64,000 bases of DNA from Saprospiraceae bacterium (GCA_016714985.1 JADKBS010000031.1:1-64000); one strand, 5' to 3'; shown: positions 7,770-15,933, numbered from the stretch's first letter. A program made the numbers and translations. The notes: generated by a model not told the origin, from the sequence alone.

Positions 7770-8861
7770 TTAACGGTAAATGATGCCTCCACCGACAACG
7801 TCATCACCTTCGTAAAAAACGGCTGACTGGCCCGGTGCGATGCCTTTCACATTGGCTAAAAAGTCCACTTTAACATGCCCATCTTCCAAGTTGTTCAGTA
7901 GGCTGAAAGTCCCGCTATCACGGTAACGAACTTTGGTAACAACTTCCAAGTCTTCTGGTAGGGTGGCATATTTCATGGGGTTGACTTGGCCGACCTTCAT
8001 GCTGTTGCGGATAAGCTCGTCTTCCGTTCCCAGTACAACCGTATTGGTTTCGGGCCGAATCTCTGCCACAAACATAGGTTGGCCAAATGCAATGCCAAGC
8101 CCTTTCCGTTGGCCTATGGTATAGAAAGGATACCCTTCATGCTCACCAAGTACCTGACCAGCTGAGTTCACGAACTTGCCTCCCGCTACTTGCTCTTCCA
8201 ACCCCTCTATGCGACGTTTTAAGAAGCCTCGGTAGTCGTTGTCTGGGACAAAACAGATTTCGTAGCTCTCGCCTTTTTTGGAAAGCTCGGTGTAGCCCCT
8301 TTCAAAAGCAATTTGCCGTACCTCCGGCTTCGTCATATTGCCCAGTGGGAAGCGGCTACGGCGGAGGCACTCTTGACTAAGCCCCCAGAGTACGTAGGAT
8401 TGGTCTTTTTGAAGGTCTTTAGCTTTTGTGATATAATGCCTGCCTTCGTTTTGGTTGATCATGGCATAATGGCCTGTTGCGATGAACTCACAGTCCAAAG
8501 AGTCGGCCCGTTTCAACAAGGCACTCCATTTAATATGCGTATTGCAAAGCACACAAGGGTTGGGCGTGCGTCCGGCCATGTATTCGTCCACAAAATTGTC
8601 AATCACATGGTCACCAAACTCCTCCCTGATGTCCACGATGAAATGGTGAAACTTCATGTCCACTGCCACTTTTCGGGCATCGTTGATAGAGTCAAGGCTG
8701 CAACAGCCAGTCTCTTTGTGCGTACCTCCTGACGAGGCATAGTCCCAAGTCTTCATGGTTATGCCAATCACTTCATAGCCCTCCTCGTGCATGAGCATAG
8801 CCGTTACCGTACTGTCAATGCCGCCACTCATGGCTACCAAAACCCTACCGTGCTTACTCAT
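7770..8861 (-). CDS. mnmA: tRNA-specific 2-thiouridylase MnmA
   Basis: MnmA thiolates U34 of tRNAs for Lys, Glu and Gln, using ATP and relayed sulfur. The PP-loop is MSGGIDSTVTAML just after the start. The two catalytic Cys lie in NPCVLCNTHIKW (the second Cys, about residue 106) and in SYEICFVPDNDY. The C-terminal beta-barrel ends with GIAPGQSAVFYEGDDVVGGG. I choose the ATG at 8861; a TTG at 8909 would add 16 residues that fall inside an inserted repeat element. The 363-residue length is normal. It leads the mnmA-lipoprotein-rimM operon, and two small mobile elements have landed directly upstream, so its original promoter may be displaced or now lie within them. The window also carries the matching substrate tRNA-Lys(TTT). 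Confidence 0.95.
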   Translation of the reverse strand: MSKHGRVLVAMSGGIDSTVTAMLMHEEGYEVIGITMKTWDYASSGGTHKETGCCSLDSINDARKVAVDMKFHHFIVDIREEFGDHVIDNFVDEYMAGRTPNPCVLCNTHIKWSALLKRADSLDCEFIATGHYAMINQNEGRHYITKAKDLQKDQSYVLWGLSQECLRRSRFPLGNMTKPEVRQIAFERGYTELSKKGESYEICFVPDNDYRGFLKRRIEGLEEQVAGGKFVNSAGQVLGEHEGYPFYTIGQRKGLGIAFGQPMFVAEIRPETNTVVLGTEDELIRNSMKVGQVNPMKYATLPEDLEVVTKVRYRDSGTFSLLNNLEDGHVKVDFLANVKGIAPGQSAVFYEGDDVVGGGIIYR

Positions 8862-8873
8862 TGATGGTTGATT

Positions 8874-9003
8874 GCAACTTCGAAGATAACAATAGGAGGA
8901 GGAAGGCAAAATTAAGTTTTCTATCCTCCTCCCATAATTCGGGGACGTTTATTGGTGGAAATTGAAAAAATTCACCCACAAACTTCTCCTTCTAGGCAGT
9001 TGC
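8874..9003 (+). mobile_element. MITE-like element, copy A
   Basis: A 130-bp element bounded by GCAACTTCGAAG on the left and the complement of GCAACTGCCTAG on the right, flanked by 8-bp direct repeats GGTTGATT (8866-8873) and GGTTAATT (9004-9011), which match at 7 of 8 positions. It carries an imperfect stem-loop with GGAGGAGGA/TCCTCCTCC arms (about 8893-8935) and a second one with GGTGGAA/TTCACCC. It codes for nothing. It sits 12 bp upstream of the mnmA start codon and 20 bp from copy B, in the same orientation. Confidence 0.75.
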
Positions 9004-9023
9004 GGTTAATTAGTAGAAAAATG

Positions 9024-9152
9024 GTAACTATTTAGGTGTGAGCAGGAAGAGAAAGAAAAAATTCATTTTTTTTCTTTCTCTTCCTGCAATTTAGGGGTGT
9101 TTTTGGGGGATTTTCAATTTTCCCACAAAAAAACCGCCCACTAATTAGTTAC
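9024..9152 (+). mobile_element. MITE-like element, copy B
   Basis: A 129-bp element with GTAACTATTTAG at the left and the complement of GTAACTAATTAG at the right, flanked by a perfect 8-bp direct repeat GAAAAATG (9016-9023 and 9153-9160). Stem-loop 1 pairs 9042-9061 with 9068-9087, a perfect 20-bp stem; stem-loop 2 (about 9094-9135) pairs GGTGTTTTTGGGGGA with a T-to-A-rich complement around TTTTCAATT. No ORF is present. It is the clearest evidence for transposition in this family. Confidence 0.85.
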
Positions 9153-9205
9153 GAAAAATGTGGCAAAAATGGGTTCACCTCGTCTAAGTGAAGTTGAATA
9201 ACTAA

Positions 9206-9280
9206 GTTAGTCCGATTGGGTTTGCAAATACTTGTTAGTCAATGTCTTGCAAATTCATCGTTCGTCATTTATCGTTCATC
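9206..9280 (-). repeat. Dispersed intergenic repeat, inverted copy
   Basis: On the minus strand this reads GATGAACGATAAATGACGAA, then CGATGAATTTGCAA, and ends with CAAACCCAATCGGACTAA. It is the degenerate counterpart of the repeat after ftsX at 2437-2482. Non-coding. The rest of the gap up to 9638 shows no gene or clear signal. Confidence 0.55.
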
Positions 9281-9638
9281 AATCACCAAGAAGCTGTTTG
9301 AATTTGCCTGCTGGAGATAAAAAGACGTTTCCTTAAGCCCAGTTAGCTAAATTAAAACAGCATCTTAAAGGAATCAAAACAAGGGAACATGTCGCAAAGT
9401 TACAATTAACCAGTAAAACCCTGGTTTTGGGTGAGAGATTGGAGCGCAAAATCCTAAATGTCTCCAAAAATTAGCTGAAGTGTCAAAAATTCTTTTTGTA
9501 TTTGCATTTCAAGACCGCTACTTTTAGAATTTGTTTTTGCGGAAAATGGTTGGAATCCAATCAAGCTTTTTGCTAAGGCTTATTGGCCAATGAATTGATT
9601 TTCAGCTTTTTAATGATTAATCCTTTATTCATGTGACC

Positions 9639-10076
9639 ATGAAGAACTGTCTAGGTTTATTCTTTTTATTGGGCTTTTTCAGCGGCCCATTGGCCGCACA
9701 AGAAGAGGAAGGCATGGCGGCTTTTTACAGCAATCGATACCACGGCGCACGCACCTACAATGGTGAGCGCTACAACAAGAATGCTTTGACCTGTGCCCAC
9801 AAAACCTACCCAATGGGCACGAAGTTGAAAGTAACCTGTTTGGACAACGACAAATCGGTGGTAGTTAGGGTGAACGACCGCATGTCGTCAAAACGAAATG
9901 TAATTGACCTTTCTAGGGCCGCTGCCTCAAAACTCGGCATGATAGGTAAAGGCACAGTAAAGGTAAAGATTGAGGTAGTTAAAGCGGAAAACTCCAAGGA
10001 GGCTATATTGCAAGAAAGCGAAGGTATAGTAGAACCCAAAGATGCCAAAGAAGGGAAAGGGCAGTTTTTCCATTGA
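9639..10076 (+). CDS. RlpA-like double-psi-beta-barrel secreted protein (short)
   Basis: Protein of 145 residues with a cleavable signal peptide (MKNCLGLFFLLGFFSGPLAA) and one RlpA-like barrel: AAFYSNRYHGARTYNGERYN, TCAHKTYPMGTKLKV and VVVRVNDR...NVIDLSRAAASKLG. RlpA proteins are lytic transglycosylases or peptidoglycan binders. The Asp in VNDR and the His in CAHKT are kept, but the usual RGPF after ND is replaced by RMSS, so activity is uncertain. A GTG at 9633 is two codons upstream; the ATG 9639 is preferred because the signal peptide begins there. It lacks the SPOR domain of the paralogue that follows. Confidence 0.85.
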   Translation: MKNCLGLFFLLGFFSGPLAAQEEEGMAAFYSNRYHGARTYNGERYNKNALTCAHKTYPMGTKLKVTCLDNDKSVVVRVNDRMSSKRNVIDLSRAAASKLGMIGKGTVKVKIEVVKAENSKEAILQESEGIVEPKDAKEGKGQFFH

Positions 10077-10291
10077 CAATCAATCAGTTGTGTGTGGGAG
10101 GTTGCTGTTTACCTAAAAATGTGGTTAATTTGTAAAAAAATTGGAGTCCCAATTACTGGAGTAGGCTTCTAAAAAACGGATTCTAACCATTGTTTTTTTA
10201 ACCATGAAAAATATGCAGCAGAAGGGAGCGTTGTAAGGCTTTGCAAATCAACGAATTAGCTTTTTAGCTGCTTTTATTTAACAAACTTACC

Positions 10292-11248
10292 ATGAAAAAT
10301 TTTCTGAAGATTTTTTTCCTTAACTTTCTGTTCGCTAGCAGCCTTTTGGCTCAAGACGAGGAGTTCGGACTCGCTTCGTATTACTCTGATCTCTTCCACG
10401 GTAAACCAACTGCCAGTGGTGAACCTTACGACAAGAACAAATATACCTGTGCCCACAAGACCCATCCCTTCGGTACTATGCTGAAGGTTACCCGTTTGGA
10501 CAACAATAAGACTGTACAGGTTCGGGTGACGGACAGGGGGCCTTTCATTAGTGGCCGGGTCGTCGAGATTTCGAAAGCCAGTGCGGATGCTATTGGTTTG
10601 GTTCAAGATGGCTCTGCAAGGGTTAAGGTAGAGGTTGCACAAGAGGCCAAACCTGTTGAAGCCATTACAGATGCTCCAAAATCAGTGACAGAAAAGCCAA
10701 GCAACACCGAAGAAAAGCCAAAGCCTGCTGAAAAAGATGCGGTTGCAGTCAAAGAAGAAGAAAAATCGAAAAAGCCTGAAGTAAAACCAACGGCGGAGCC
10801 GGCGGTCAAACCCAAGGAAGCTGCTAAAGATACCAAAGCTATTCCGGTCAATGAAAAACCTTCAGCCAAGGATGCCAAAAAAACGGAAAAGACCTCAGCT
10901 AAAGGCATCGATAATAAGGCAGTGCTCGTTAAGGGCAGCCAGTATGAAACCTATGACCTTTTTGAAATTGAACTGAAAAAGCCGGCAAAAAAAGGCTACG
11001 GTGTCCAAGTAGCCGTCCTGTCAACACAGGATGCGCTTTTCAAAAAGATTGCAGACTTGCAGGAAGATTGGTTTGAAAAGATTCTCGTGAGTGTTCAAAA
11101 AGGAGCAAAAGGTGAAACTGCTTACAAGGTCATTCTGGGTTCTTTTGAGACAGAAAAAGAGGCATCCAGCTATAAAAACAGCTTGAAAAAGAACAAAAAA
11201 ATGGATGGTTTTGTGGTGGATTTGTCTGCCTTGGAAGCAAGCAAATAG
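10292..11248 (+). CDS. RlpA-like protein with C-terminal SPOR domain
   Basis: Protein of 318 residues: signal peptide (about 1-20, ending SSLLAQ), an RlpA-like barrel (about 25-115) with SYYSDLFHGKPTASGEPYD, TCAHKTHPFGTMLKVTRLD and VTDRGPFISGRVVEISKASA, a Lys/Glu/Pro/Ala-rich spacer (about 118-225), and a C-terminal SPOR-like domain (about 235-312, GYGVQVAVLST ... AYKVILGSFETEKEASSYK). SPOR domains bind denuded glycan strands at division sites. Compared with the shorter copy at 9639 it keeps the canonical DRGPF, so it is the better candidate for an active enzyme. The two genes look like a tandem duplication with later loss or gain of the SPOR part. Confidence 0.88.
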   Translation: MKNFLKIFFLNFLFASSLLAQDEEFGLASYYSDLFHGKPTASGEPYDKNKYTCAHKTHPFGTMLKVTRLDNNKTVQVRVTDRGPFISGRVVEISKASADAIGLVQDGSARVKVEVAQEAKPVEAITDAPKSVTEKPSNTEEKPKPAEKDAVAVKEEEKSKKPEVKPTAEPAVKPKEAAKDTKAIPVNEKPSAKDAKKTEKTSAKGIDNKAVLVKGSQYETYDLFEIELKKPAKKGYGVQVAVLSTQDALFKKIADLQEDWFEKILVSVQKGAKGETAYKVILGSFETEKEASSYKNSLKKNKKMDGFVVDLSALEASK

Positions 11249-11358
11249 TCCTTTTTAGATAAAATAAGTACCGCCACGAAATTTGATTAGATTATAAATT
11301 GCGCAAGTGATTGATTGTCAACGCAATTTCCAATTTCCTAATTTCCAATTTCTGCTCG

Positions 11359-11400
11359 AAAAGCCCGTGCATCAACCTATCGCACGGGCTTTTTGTTTTT
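11359..11400 (+). terminator. Rho-independent terminator
   Basis: AAAGCCCGTGC and GCACGGGCTTT form a stem followed by TTGTTTTT. It ends the transcript of the SPOR-domain RlpA gene. Just before it, 11324-11352 carries the degenerate tandem word CAATTTCC. Confidence 0.85.
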
Positions 11401-11477
11401 ATTCTTCTAAAGGAAGGCAACCTTTCGACTCAAGTTGTGTCATTTCTCAAAAAAAAATTCATAAAATTTCTCAAAAA

Positions 11478-12209
11478 ATGAAATCCTTAAACTTGTCTTT
11501 ATTGACACTGACGGCAGTTCTTTACTTGACTACCAATGCATGCACCCAGAACTGGAGCAACGGCTCTGGCATCGCTGGCGAAGGGCCGAGCGTTACAAAG
11601 ACTTTGGACATCGCCAATTTTGATGGCCTCAAATTGGCCATTGCTGCTGATGTTTACATCAAACAGGGCGGCACGCAGTCCGTTAAAATCGAAGCACAAC
11701 AGAACATTATTGACAACCTGAGAAAGGAGGTGAAGGATGGGAAGTGGAAAATAGGGTTCGATAAGAATGTAAGAAAGCACGAAACCATTAAAATTTGGGT
11801 AGTCGTACCTAGCATTGATGAATTAAGCGTAAGCGGCTCTGGCTCCATCGTTGGAGAGGGCAAGTTCTCAAACTTGGGTGATTTAGCCTTGGCCATTAGT
11901 GGAAGTGGCAATGTTAAGTTGGATGCTGATTCTAAAAACCTCACCGTGACTATCAGTGGTAGTGGCGATATGGTGTTAAAAGGTTCAACTGGAGAAACAA
12001 CGATGGCCATTTCAGGCAGTGGAAATATTGCTGCTTTCGACCTCAATTCCCTTACCTGTACTGTCAAAATCTCAGGTTCCGGTGATTCCTCTGTAAATGT
12101 CAGCGAGTCCTTGGAGGTAGCTATTGCTGGAAGTGGAGATGTTTACTACAAAGGTAAGCCAAGTGTCCGCTCCAAAATCAGCGGCTCTGGCGAAGTTGTC
12201 TCAAAATAG
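11478..12209 (+). CDS. GIN-domain (DUF2807) lipoprotein
   Basis: Protein of 243 residues starting at ATG 11478 (the reading frame is open further upstream, across the terminator, which is not coding). The signal peptide MKSLNLSLLTLTAVLYLTTN ends in the lipobox TNAC. The mature part is a GIN/DUF2807 beta-solenoid domain: LDIANFDGLKLAIAADVYIK followed by a ladder of near-identical turns SGSG/ISGSGN/ISGSGD, seven in all, spaced about 18-22 residues apart. This family is widespread at the Bacteroidota cell surface and has no defined function. It has an upstream terminator and no close downstream gene, so it is probably monocistronic. Confidence 0.88.
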   Translation: MKSLNLSLLTLTAVLYLTTNACTQNWSNGSGIAGEGPSVTKTLDIANFDGLKLAIAADVYIKQGGTQSVKIEAQQNIIDNLRKEVKDGKWKIGFDKNVRKHETIKIWVVVPSIDELSVSGSGSIVGEGKFSNLGDLALAISGSGNVKLDADSKNLTVTISGSGDMVLKGSTGETTMAISGSGNIAAFDLNSLTCTVKISGSGDSSVNVSESLEVAIAGSGDVYYKGKPSVRSKISGSGEVVSK

Positions 12210-12538
12210 TCCGAATTTCATAACTAATGTTTTAGAGAGTGTATGCCATCGTTGTTTTTACAGCGGTGGTTTTTTTCTGATAGCCAGAACGGGAATTTTT
12301 GGACCATGATGCCATACCATGAAAAATGGGGAGGCTGGGCACGCATAGCCAACGAAGCCCAAGAATCCCACCAGCCGAGCTGCCGAAGGCGGCATCAAGG
12401 TGGCAATATCTTCTAAGGACTTGTGTTCTGTTCCATTTTTTTTACGCTGAACCTTTGCGAATCGAATTTTTTGTTGAACACTTGAAACAAGTTTTTCAAA
12501 GTCCAGTAAAAGCCAAGGCAACAAAATCGGAACCATAG
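12210..12538. other. Non-coding gap
   Basis: No gene is supported. Both strands keep an open frame for part of the gap but neither shows a start signal, a known domain or a sensible protein composition. Confidence 0.5.
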
Positions 12539-12569
12539 TTTGTATTAAAAAAAACTTGCTTTAGATTTG
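12539..12569 (+). promoter_or_regulatory. Promoter of the tRNA-Thr/tRNA-Pro unit
   Basis: TTTG at 12539-12542, 19 bp spacing and TAGATTTG at 12562-12569 match the Bacteroidota promoter consensus. The tRNA begins 36 bp downstream. Confidence 0.7.
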
Positions 12570-12605
12570 CTGCCCGTTCAAAGGAGCGGTAGTCTTTTAA
12601 GACAA

Positions 12606-12678
<73 letters not shown>

Positions 12679-12684
12679 CTCTTT

Positions 12685-12771
12685 TTTAGTTGGCAGTTCG
12701 TCAGGTAGCAGTCAGTGATAATGGACTTTCTTCTGACTGCCAACTGCCACCTGTCAAACTGCCAACTAAAA
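12685..12771. repeat. Long inverted repeat between two tRNA genes
   Basis: TTTAGTTGGCAGTT...GGTAGCAGTCAG on the left is complementary, with small gaps, to CTGACTGCC...ACCTGTCAAACTGCC ending in AACTAAA on the right. The arms are built from the short word TTGGCAG. It could fold in the tRNA precursor as a processing structure or be a relic of a repeat element. Confidence 0.55.
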
Positions 12772-12774
12772 ATA

Positions 12775-12848
12775 CGGGGTGTAGCGCAGCCCGGTAGCGC
12801 GCGTCGTTCGGGACGACGAGGTCGTAGGTTCGAATCCTGTCACCCCGA
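12775..12848 (+). tRNA. tRNA-Pro (anticodon CGG)
   Basis: Full cloverleaf of 74 nt: acceptor CGGGGTG/CACCCCG, D arm GCGC...GCGC, anticodon stem CGTCG/CGACG with loop TTCGGGA (anticodon CGG), T arm GTAGG TTCGAAT CCTGT. It is co-directional with tRNA-Thr and probably transcribed with it. Confidence 0.94.
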
Positions 12849-12851
12849 CTA

Positions 12852-12889
12852 AAAGCCTTGCAAGATGAACACTTGCAGGGCTTTTTTTT
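12852..12889 (+). terminator. Rho-independent terminator after the tRNA pair
   Basis: AAGCCTTGCAAG pairs with CTTGCAGGGCTT and is followed by a run of T. Confidence 0.8.
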
Positions 12890-12900
12890 ATTTTCGCCCC

Positions 12901-13025
12901 GAACTATTTAAGCAGGCTTGGGAGGTGAAAGAAAAAATTTCATTTTTTCTTTCACCTCCCACAATTTTGGGGTGTTTTTGGGGTAAAACTTTCAATTTGC
13001 CCAAAAAAAACTGCTAAACAGTTAA
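12901..13025 (+). mobile_element. MITE-like element, copy C
   Basis: About 125 bp with ends GAACTATTTAAGCAG (left) and the complement of TTAACTGTTTAGCAG (right), flanked by TTCGCCCC (12893-12900) and TTCGCCAC (13026-13033), which match at 7 of 8 positions. Stem-loop 1 pairs 12920-12937 with 12943-12960, a perfect 18-bp stem; stem-loop 2 spans about 12968-13013. The right target repeat abuts the ATG of the SDR gene, so the element supplies the whole 5' leader of that gene. Confidence 0.75.
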
Positions 13026-13033
13026 TTCGCCAC

Positions 13034-13816
13034 ATGGATTTACTACTCAAAGACAAAGTCATCATTGTTACTGGCGGTGCCAAGGGTATTGGTGAAGGTA
13101 TTGCGATGGTGCTGGCATCCGAGGGAGCTATCGTAGCAATCGTTGGTCGAAACAAATCCGACAACCTACGGATAGTCCAAAAAATAAAATCAGCCAAAGG
13201 CAATGCTTTTCAAGTTGTGGCAGAATTGGCGAAGCCAGAAGATTGCCAAAAGGCAGTGGATGCTGTTGTGAAAAAATTTGGGAAAATTGATGGCTTGGTA
13301 AACAACGCAGGCGTAAATGATGGTGTTGGATTGGAAAATGGTGATTATGAGCGGTTTATGCTTTCATTGCACCGTAACTTGGTACACTACTATCTTATGG
13401 CGCACCATACCTTGCCTTTTCTTAAAGCATCAAAAGGAGCCATTGTTAACATCGGCTCAAAAACAGCGGAAACTGGCCAAGGCAACACCTCTGCTTATGC
13501 TGCGGCAAACGGGGGCCGTAGCGCCCTTACTCGTGAATGGGCCGTTGAGTTACTTAAATACGGTATTCGTGTCAATGCCGTGATTGTGGCAGAATGCTTC
13601 ACCCCTCTCTATGAAAAATGGGTCAGCACCTTGGACAACCCGGAAGAGATGTTACAAAAAATAAATGCTAAAATTCCTTTGGGTAACCGGATGACCACTG
13701 CGGAGGAAATAGCCAATATGGTTGCCTTCCTGCTTTCTGAACGGTCAAGTCATACCACTGGCCAATTGATTCATGTGGATGGCGGCTATGTGCATTTGGA
13801 CAGGGCACTGCTTTAG
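13034..13816 (+). CDS. SDR family oxidoreductase, resembling L-fucose dehydrogenase
   Basis: Short-chain dehydrogenase of 260 residues. The NAD(P)-binding motif TGGAKGIG is at 13-20, NNAG at 90-93, the catalytic Ser at 142 (NIGSKTAETGQGNTSAY) and Tyr at 155. The expected YxxxK is YAAAN, so the catalytic Lys is Asn159. The segment GSKTAETGQGNTS and TREWAVELLKYGIRVNAV are like those of sugar-type SDRs such as L-fucose dehydrogenase. Substrate is inferred only. The K-to-N change may reduce or alter activity. A transporter gene of the MHS type starts 63 bp downstream, and the pair may serve uptake and oxidation of one compound. The start codon directly follows a mobile-element insertion. Confidence 0.85.
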   Translation: MDLLLKDKVIIVTGGAKGIGEGIAMVLASEGAIVAIVGRNKSDNLRIVQKIKSAKGNAFQVVAELAKPEDCQKAVDAVVKKFGKIDGLVNNAGVNDGVGLENGDYERFMLSLHRNLVHYYLMAHHTLPFLKASKGAIVNIGSKTAETGQGNTSAYAAANGGRSALTREWAVELLKYGIRVNAVIVAECFTPLYEKWVSTLDNPEEMLQKINAKIPLGNRMTTAEEIANMVAFLLSERSSHTTGQLIHVDGGYVHLDRALL

Positions 13817-13879
13817 TTATTGTTGAAAATAGCGTAACCCTGCGAGCGCCAAAGGATCAAGTTTTTCACGACTAAACCT

Positions 13880-15472
13880 ATGACCAACCCTTCCTTTTCG
13901 GATGCCAATGCTGGTGCCCCTTTTCCTGATGAAAAAAAATGGGGCATTGGAAAAGTGATTGCCGCCTCCAGCGTCGGTACGCTGATTGAGTGGTACGACT
14001 TTTACATATTTGGCTCATTGGCAGTCATCATCTCCTCCCAGTTTTTCCCAAGCGACAACCCTACGGCAGCCATACTCTCTACTTTGGCCACCTTTGCAGC
14101 GGGTTTCATTGTTCGGCCATTTGGTGCCTTGGTCTTTGGGCGGCTGGGTGACCTAATCGGTCGCAAATACACTTTTCTGCTGACGCTGCTCATCATGGGC
14201 TTGTCCACTTTCGGCATCGGGTTGGTGCCAAACTACGCATCCATCGGGGCGGCTGCGCCAATTATCATCCTGATACTCAGGCTTTTGCAAGGCTTAGCGC
14301 TCGGAGGGGAGTATGGAGGTGCTGCTACCTACGTTGCGGAGCACTCGCCGATCGGAAAAAGAGGGTTCTATACATCCTTTATCCAAACAACGGCCACGCT
14401 CGGACTTTTCCTATCGCTCATCGTCATCGTGGCCACCCGCCAAAGCGTGGGAGTGGATGCCTTCAACGAGTGGGGCTGGCGGCTGCCTTTCCTTGGCTCC
14501 GTTGTGCTGATTGGCATCTCGGTTTACATTCGAATGAAAATGTCTGAGTCGCCGATGTTCGCCAAAATAAAGGAGGAAGGTACGGTCTCAAAGAACCCCT
14601 TGAAGGAGAGTTTCGCCCATCGGGGCAACCTGAAAATGGTGCTGTTGGCGCTGTTCGGTGCAACGGCTGGGCAAGGTGTGGTTTGGTACACGGGGCAGTT
14701 TTACGCACTTTCTTTCATCCAACGAACCTGCAATGTCGAGTTCGTACAGTCAAATTGGATTATCGCTGTTGCAGTTCTGCTGGCAACCCCATTTTTCATC
14801 GTATTCGCAGCCTGGAGCGATAGGGTGGGGCGGAAGTGGATTATGCTGGCGGGAATGGCATTGGCTGTTCTCTGCTATCGCCCAATTTACAAGGGGATGT
14901 ACGGGATTGCCGATTTGGAAACAAAAACGGAAATCAGTGCTGAAAAAAAGGAGGATCGCAGCGTCGTCTTTGATGCTACAAACGGCGATTCGATTTTGGT
15001 GGCCGTCAAAACGTCCAAATTCACCGATGGCGCTGTTTTCGTTGAAACGACCAAGGCTTCGTTTTCGTTTTTGAGCCAACAACAATTGGGCAATAGCAAG
15101 GCTCAAAAACCAGAAGTCAAAAAATCGCTGACCTTGCCGCCTGGCGGTTTTTGGAAAATGGTTCTCTTGGTGTTCCTCCAAGTCATTTTTGTCACAATGG
15201 TTTATGGTCCCATTGCGGCGTTTTTGGTCGAATTGTTCCCAACCAGGATTCGATATACCTCCATGTCGTTGCCTTATCATATTGGGAATGGCGTTTTCGG
15301 TGGGTTAACTCCCTTCATTGCCACTAGACTGTATGAAGCGAGTAAAACGGAGGTAAACCCCATTGGCGACCCTTACGCCGGGTTGATGTACCCAACCGTC
15401 ATTGCAGCGGTTTGCTTCGTCATTGGGGCATTGTATATGTCGAACAAGCGGGATGAAAACGTGATGGACTGA
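13880..15472 (+). CDS. MFS transporter, metabolite:H+ symporter (MHS) type
   Basis: Protein of 530 residues with the MHS signature: SSVGTLIEWYDFYIFGSLAV in TM1, GRLGDLIGRKYTF after TM2 and LRLLQGLALGGEYGGAATYV in TM4. Twelve membrane segments can be counted. Between the ninth and tenth segments (about residues 341-423) there is an extra soluble stretch of about 80 residues that contains SAEKKEDRSVVFDATNGDS and has no place in ProP or ShiA. The substrate is an organic metabolite co-transported with protons, not identifiable from sequence. It sits between an SDR gene and a small membrane-protein gene (14 bp downstream), probably one operon. Confidence 0.9.
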   Translation: MTNPSFSDANAGAPFPDEKKWGIGKVIAASSVGTLIEWYDFYIFGSLAVIISSQFFPSDNPTAAILSTLATFAAGFIVRPFGALVFGRLGDLIGRKYTFLLTLLIMGLSTFGIGLVPNYASIGAAAPIIILILRLLQGLALGGEYGGAATYVAEHSPIGKRGFYTSFIQTTATLGLFLSLIVIVATRQSVGVDAFNEWGWRLPFLGSVVLIGISVYIRMKMSESPMFAKIKEEGTVSKNPLKESFAHRGNLKMVLLALFGATAGQGVVWYTGQFYALSFIQRTCNVEFVQSNWIIAVAVLLATPFFIVFAAWSDRVGRKWIMLAGMALAVLCYRPIYKGMYGIADLETKTEISAEKKEDRSVVFDATNGDSILVAVKTSKFTDGAVFVETTKASFSFLSQQQLGNSKAQKPEVKKSLTLPPGGFWKMVLLVFLQVIFVTMVYGPIAAFLVELFPTRIRYTSMSLPYHIGNGVFGGLTPFIATRLYEASKTEVNPIGDPYAGLMYPTVIAAVCFVIGALYMSNKRDENVMD

Positions 15473-15486
15473 TCAAAACTTGAATC

Positions 15487-15735
15487 ATGGAAGCAATAAA
15501 AAGACTGCTTGGCTTTGTATGGTTGCTGATGGGACCAAGTTCCGTGGCCCTGCTTTTTTGGCGAGCGACGGTCGAAATCAGTGAAAAACCCACTCAAGAA
15601 AATTGGATTTTCTGGGGAATCATCATCACCATTTTCTTGCCCATAGCCTTTGGCATGAGCATATTTGGTTACTATGCATTAAAGGGCTACTATGAACATT
15701 TACCCACCAAATCGGATGAGATTGAAGAGGATTGA
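15487..15735 (+). CDS. Small two-TM protein associated with the MFS gene
   Basis: Protein of 82 residues with two membrane segments (about 6-26, GFVWLLMGPSSVALLFW, and 40-62, FWGIIITIFLPIAFGMSIFG) and an acidic C-terminus. It resembles the small DUF6814-like proteins seen next to MFS genes in Bacteroidota; that family name is from memory. The spacing of 14 bp to the transporter stop argues for a shared transcript and perhaps a subunit or stability role. Confidence 0.75.
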   Translation: MEAIKRLLGFVWLLMGPSSVALLFWRATVEISEKPTQENWIFWGIIITIFLPIAFGMSIFGYYALKGYYEHLPTKSDEIEED

Positions 15736-15818
15736 ACTGAATTTAATCACCCATAACGCTTATGTTCGAAGCAAAAGGTTGTGATTTTGTGATTATCCAC
15801 AGAACATCACAACCAAAT

Positions 15819-15861
15819 AAAACAGCAGCGGCGGCATCGATGATGCCGCCGCCACTGTTTT
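15819..15861 (+). terminator. Strong terminator hairpin
   Basis: AAAACAG and CTGTTTT enclose a GC-rich stem GCGGCGGCATC/GATGCCGCCGC, followed by ATTTTT. It closes the SDR-MFS-small protein unit. Confidence 0.85.
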
Positions 15862-15899
15862 ATTTTTCGGCAGTTTTGCTGAGCAAAACCGCCGAAAAA
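15862..15899 (-). terminator. Second hairpin facing the haloperoxidase gene
   Basis: TTTTTCGGCAGTTTTGCT pairs with AGCAAAACCGCCGAAAAA apart from one bulged base. The two hairpins are adjacent; this one has a T-run on the minus strand and could end the haloperoxidase transcript. Confidence 0.65.
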
Positions 15900-15933
15900 T
15901 CATTTAAATTAGTGCTAACTGCTTGAAGCTGCT

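Noticed and set aside
12258..12536. Open frames on both strands between the GIN-domain gene and the tRNAs.
   Set aside because: No start signal, odd composition, no recognisable domain on either strand.
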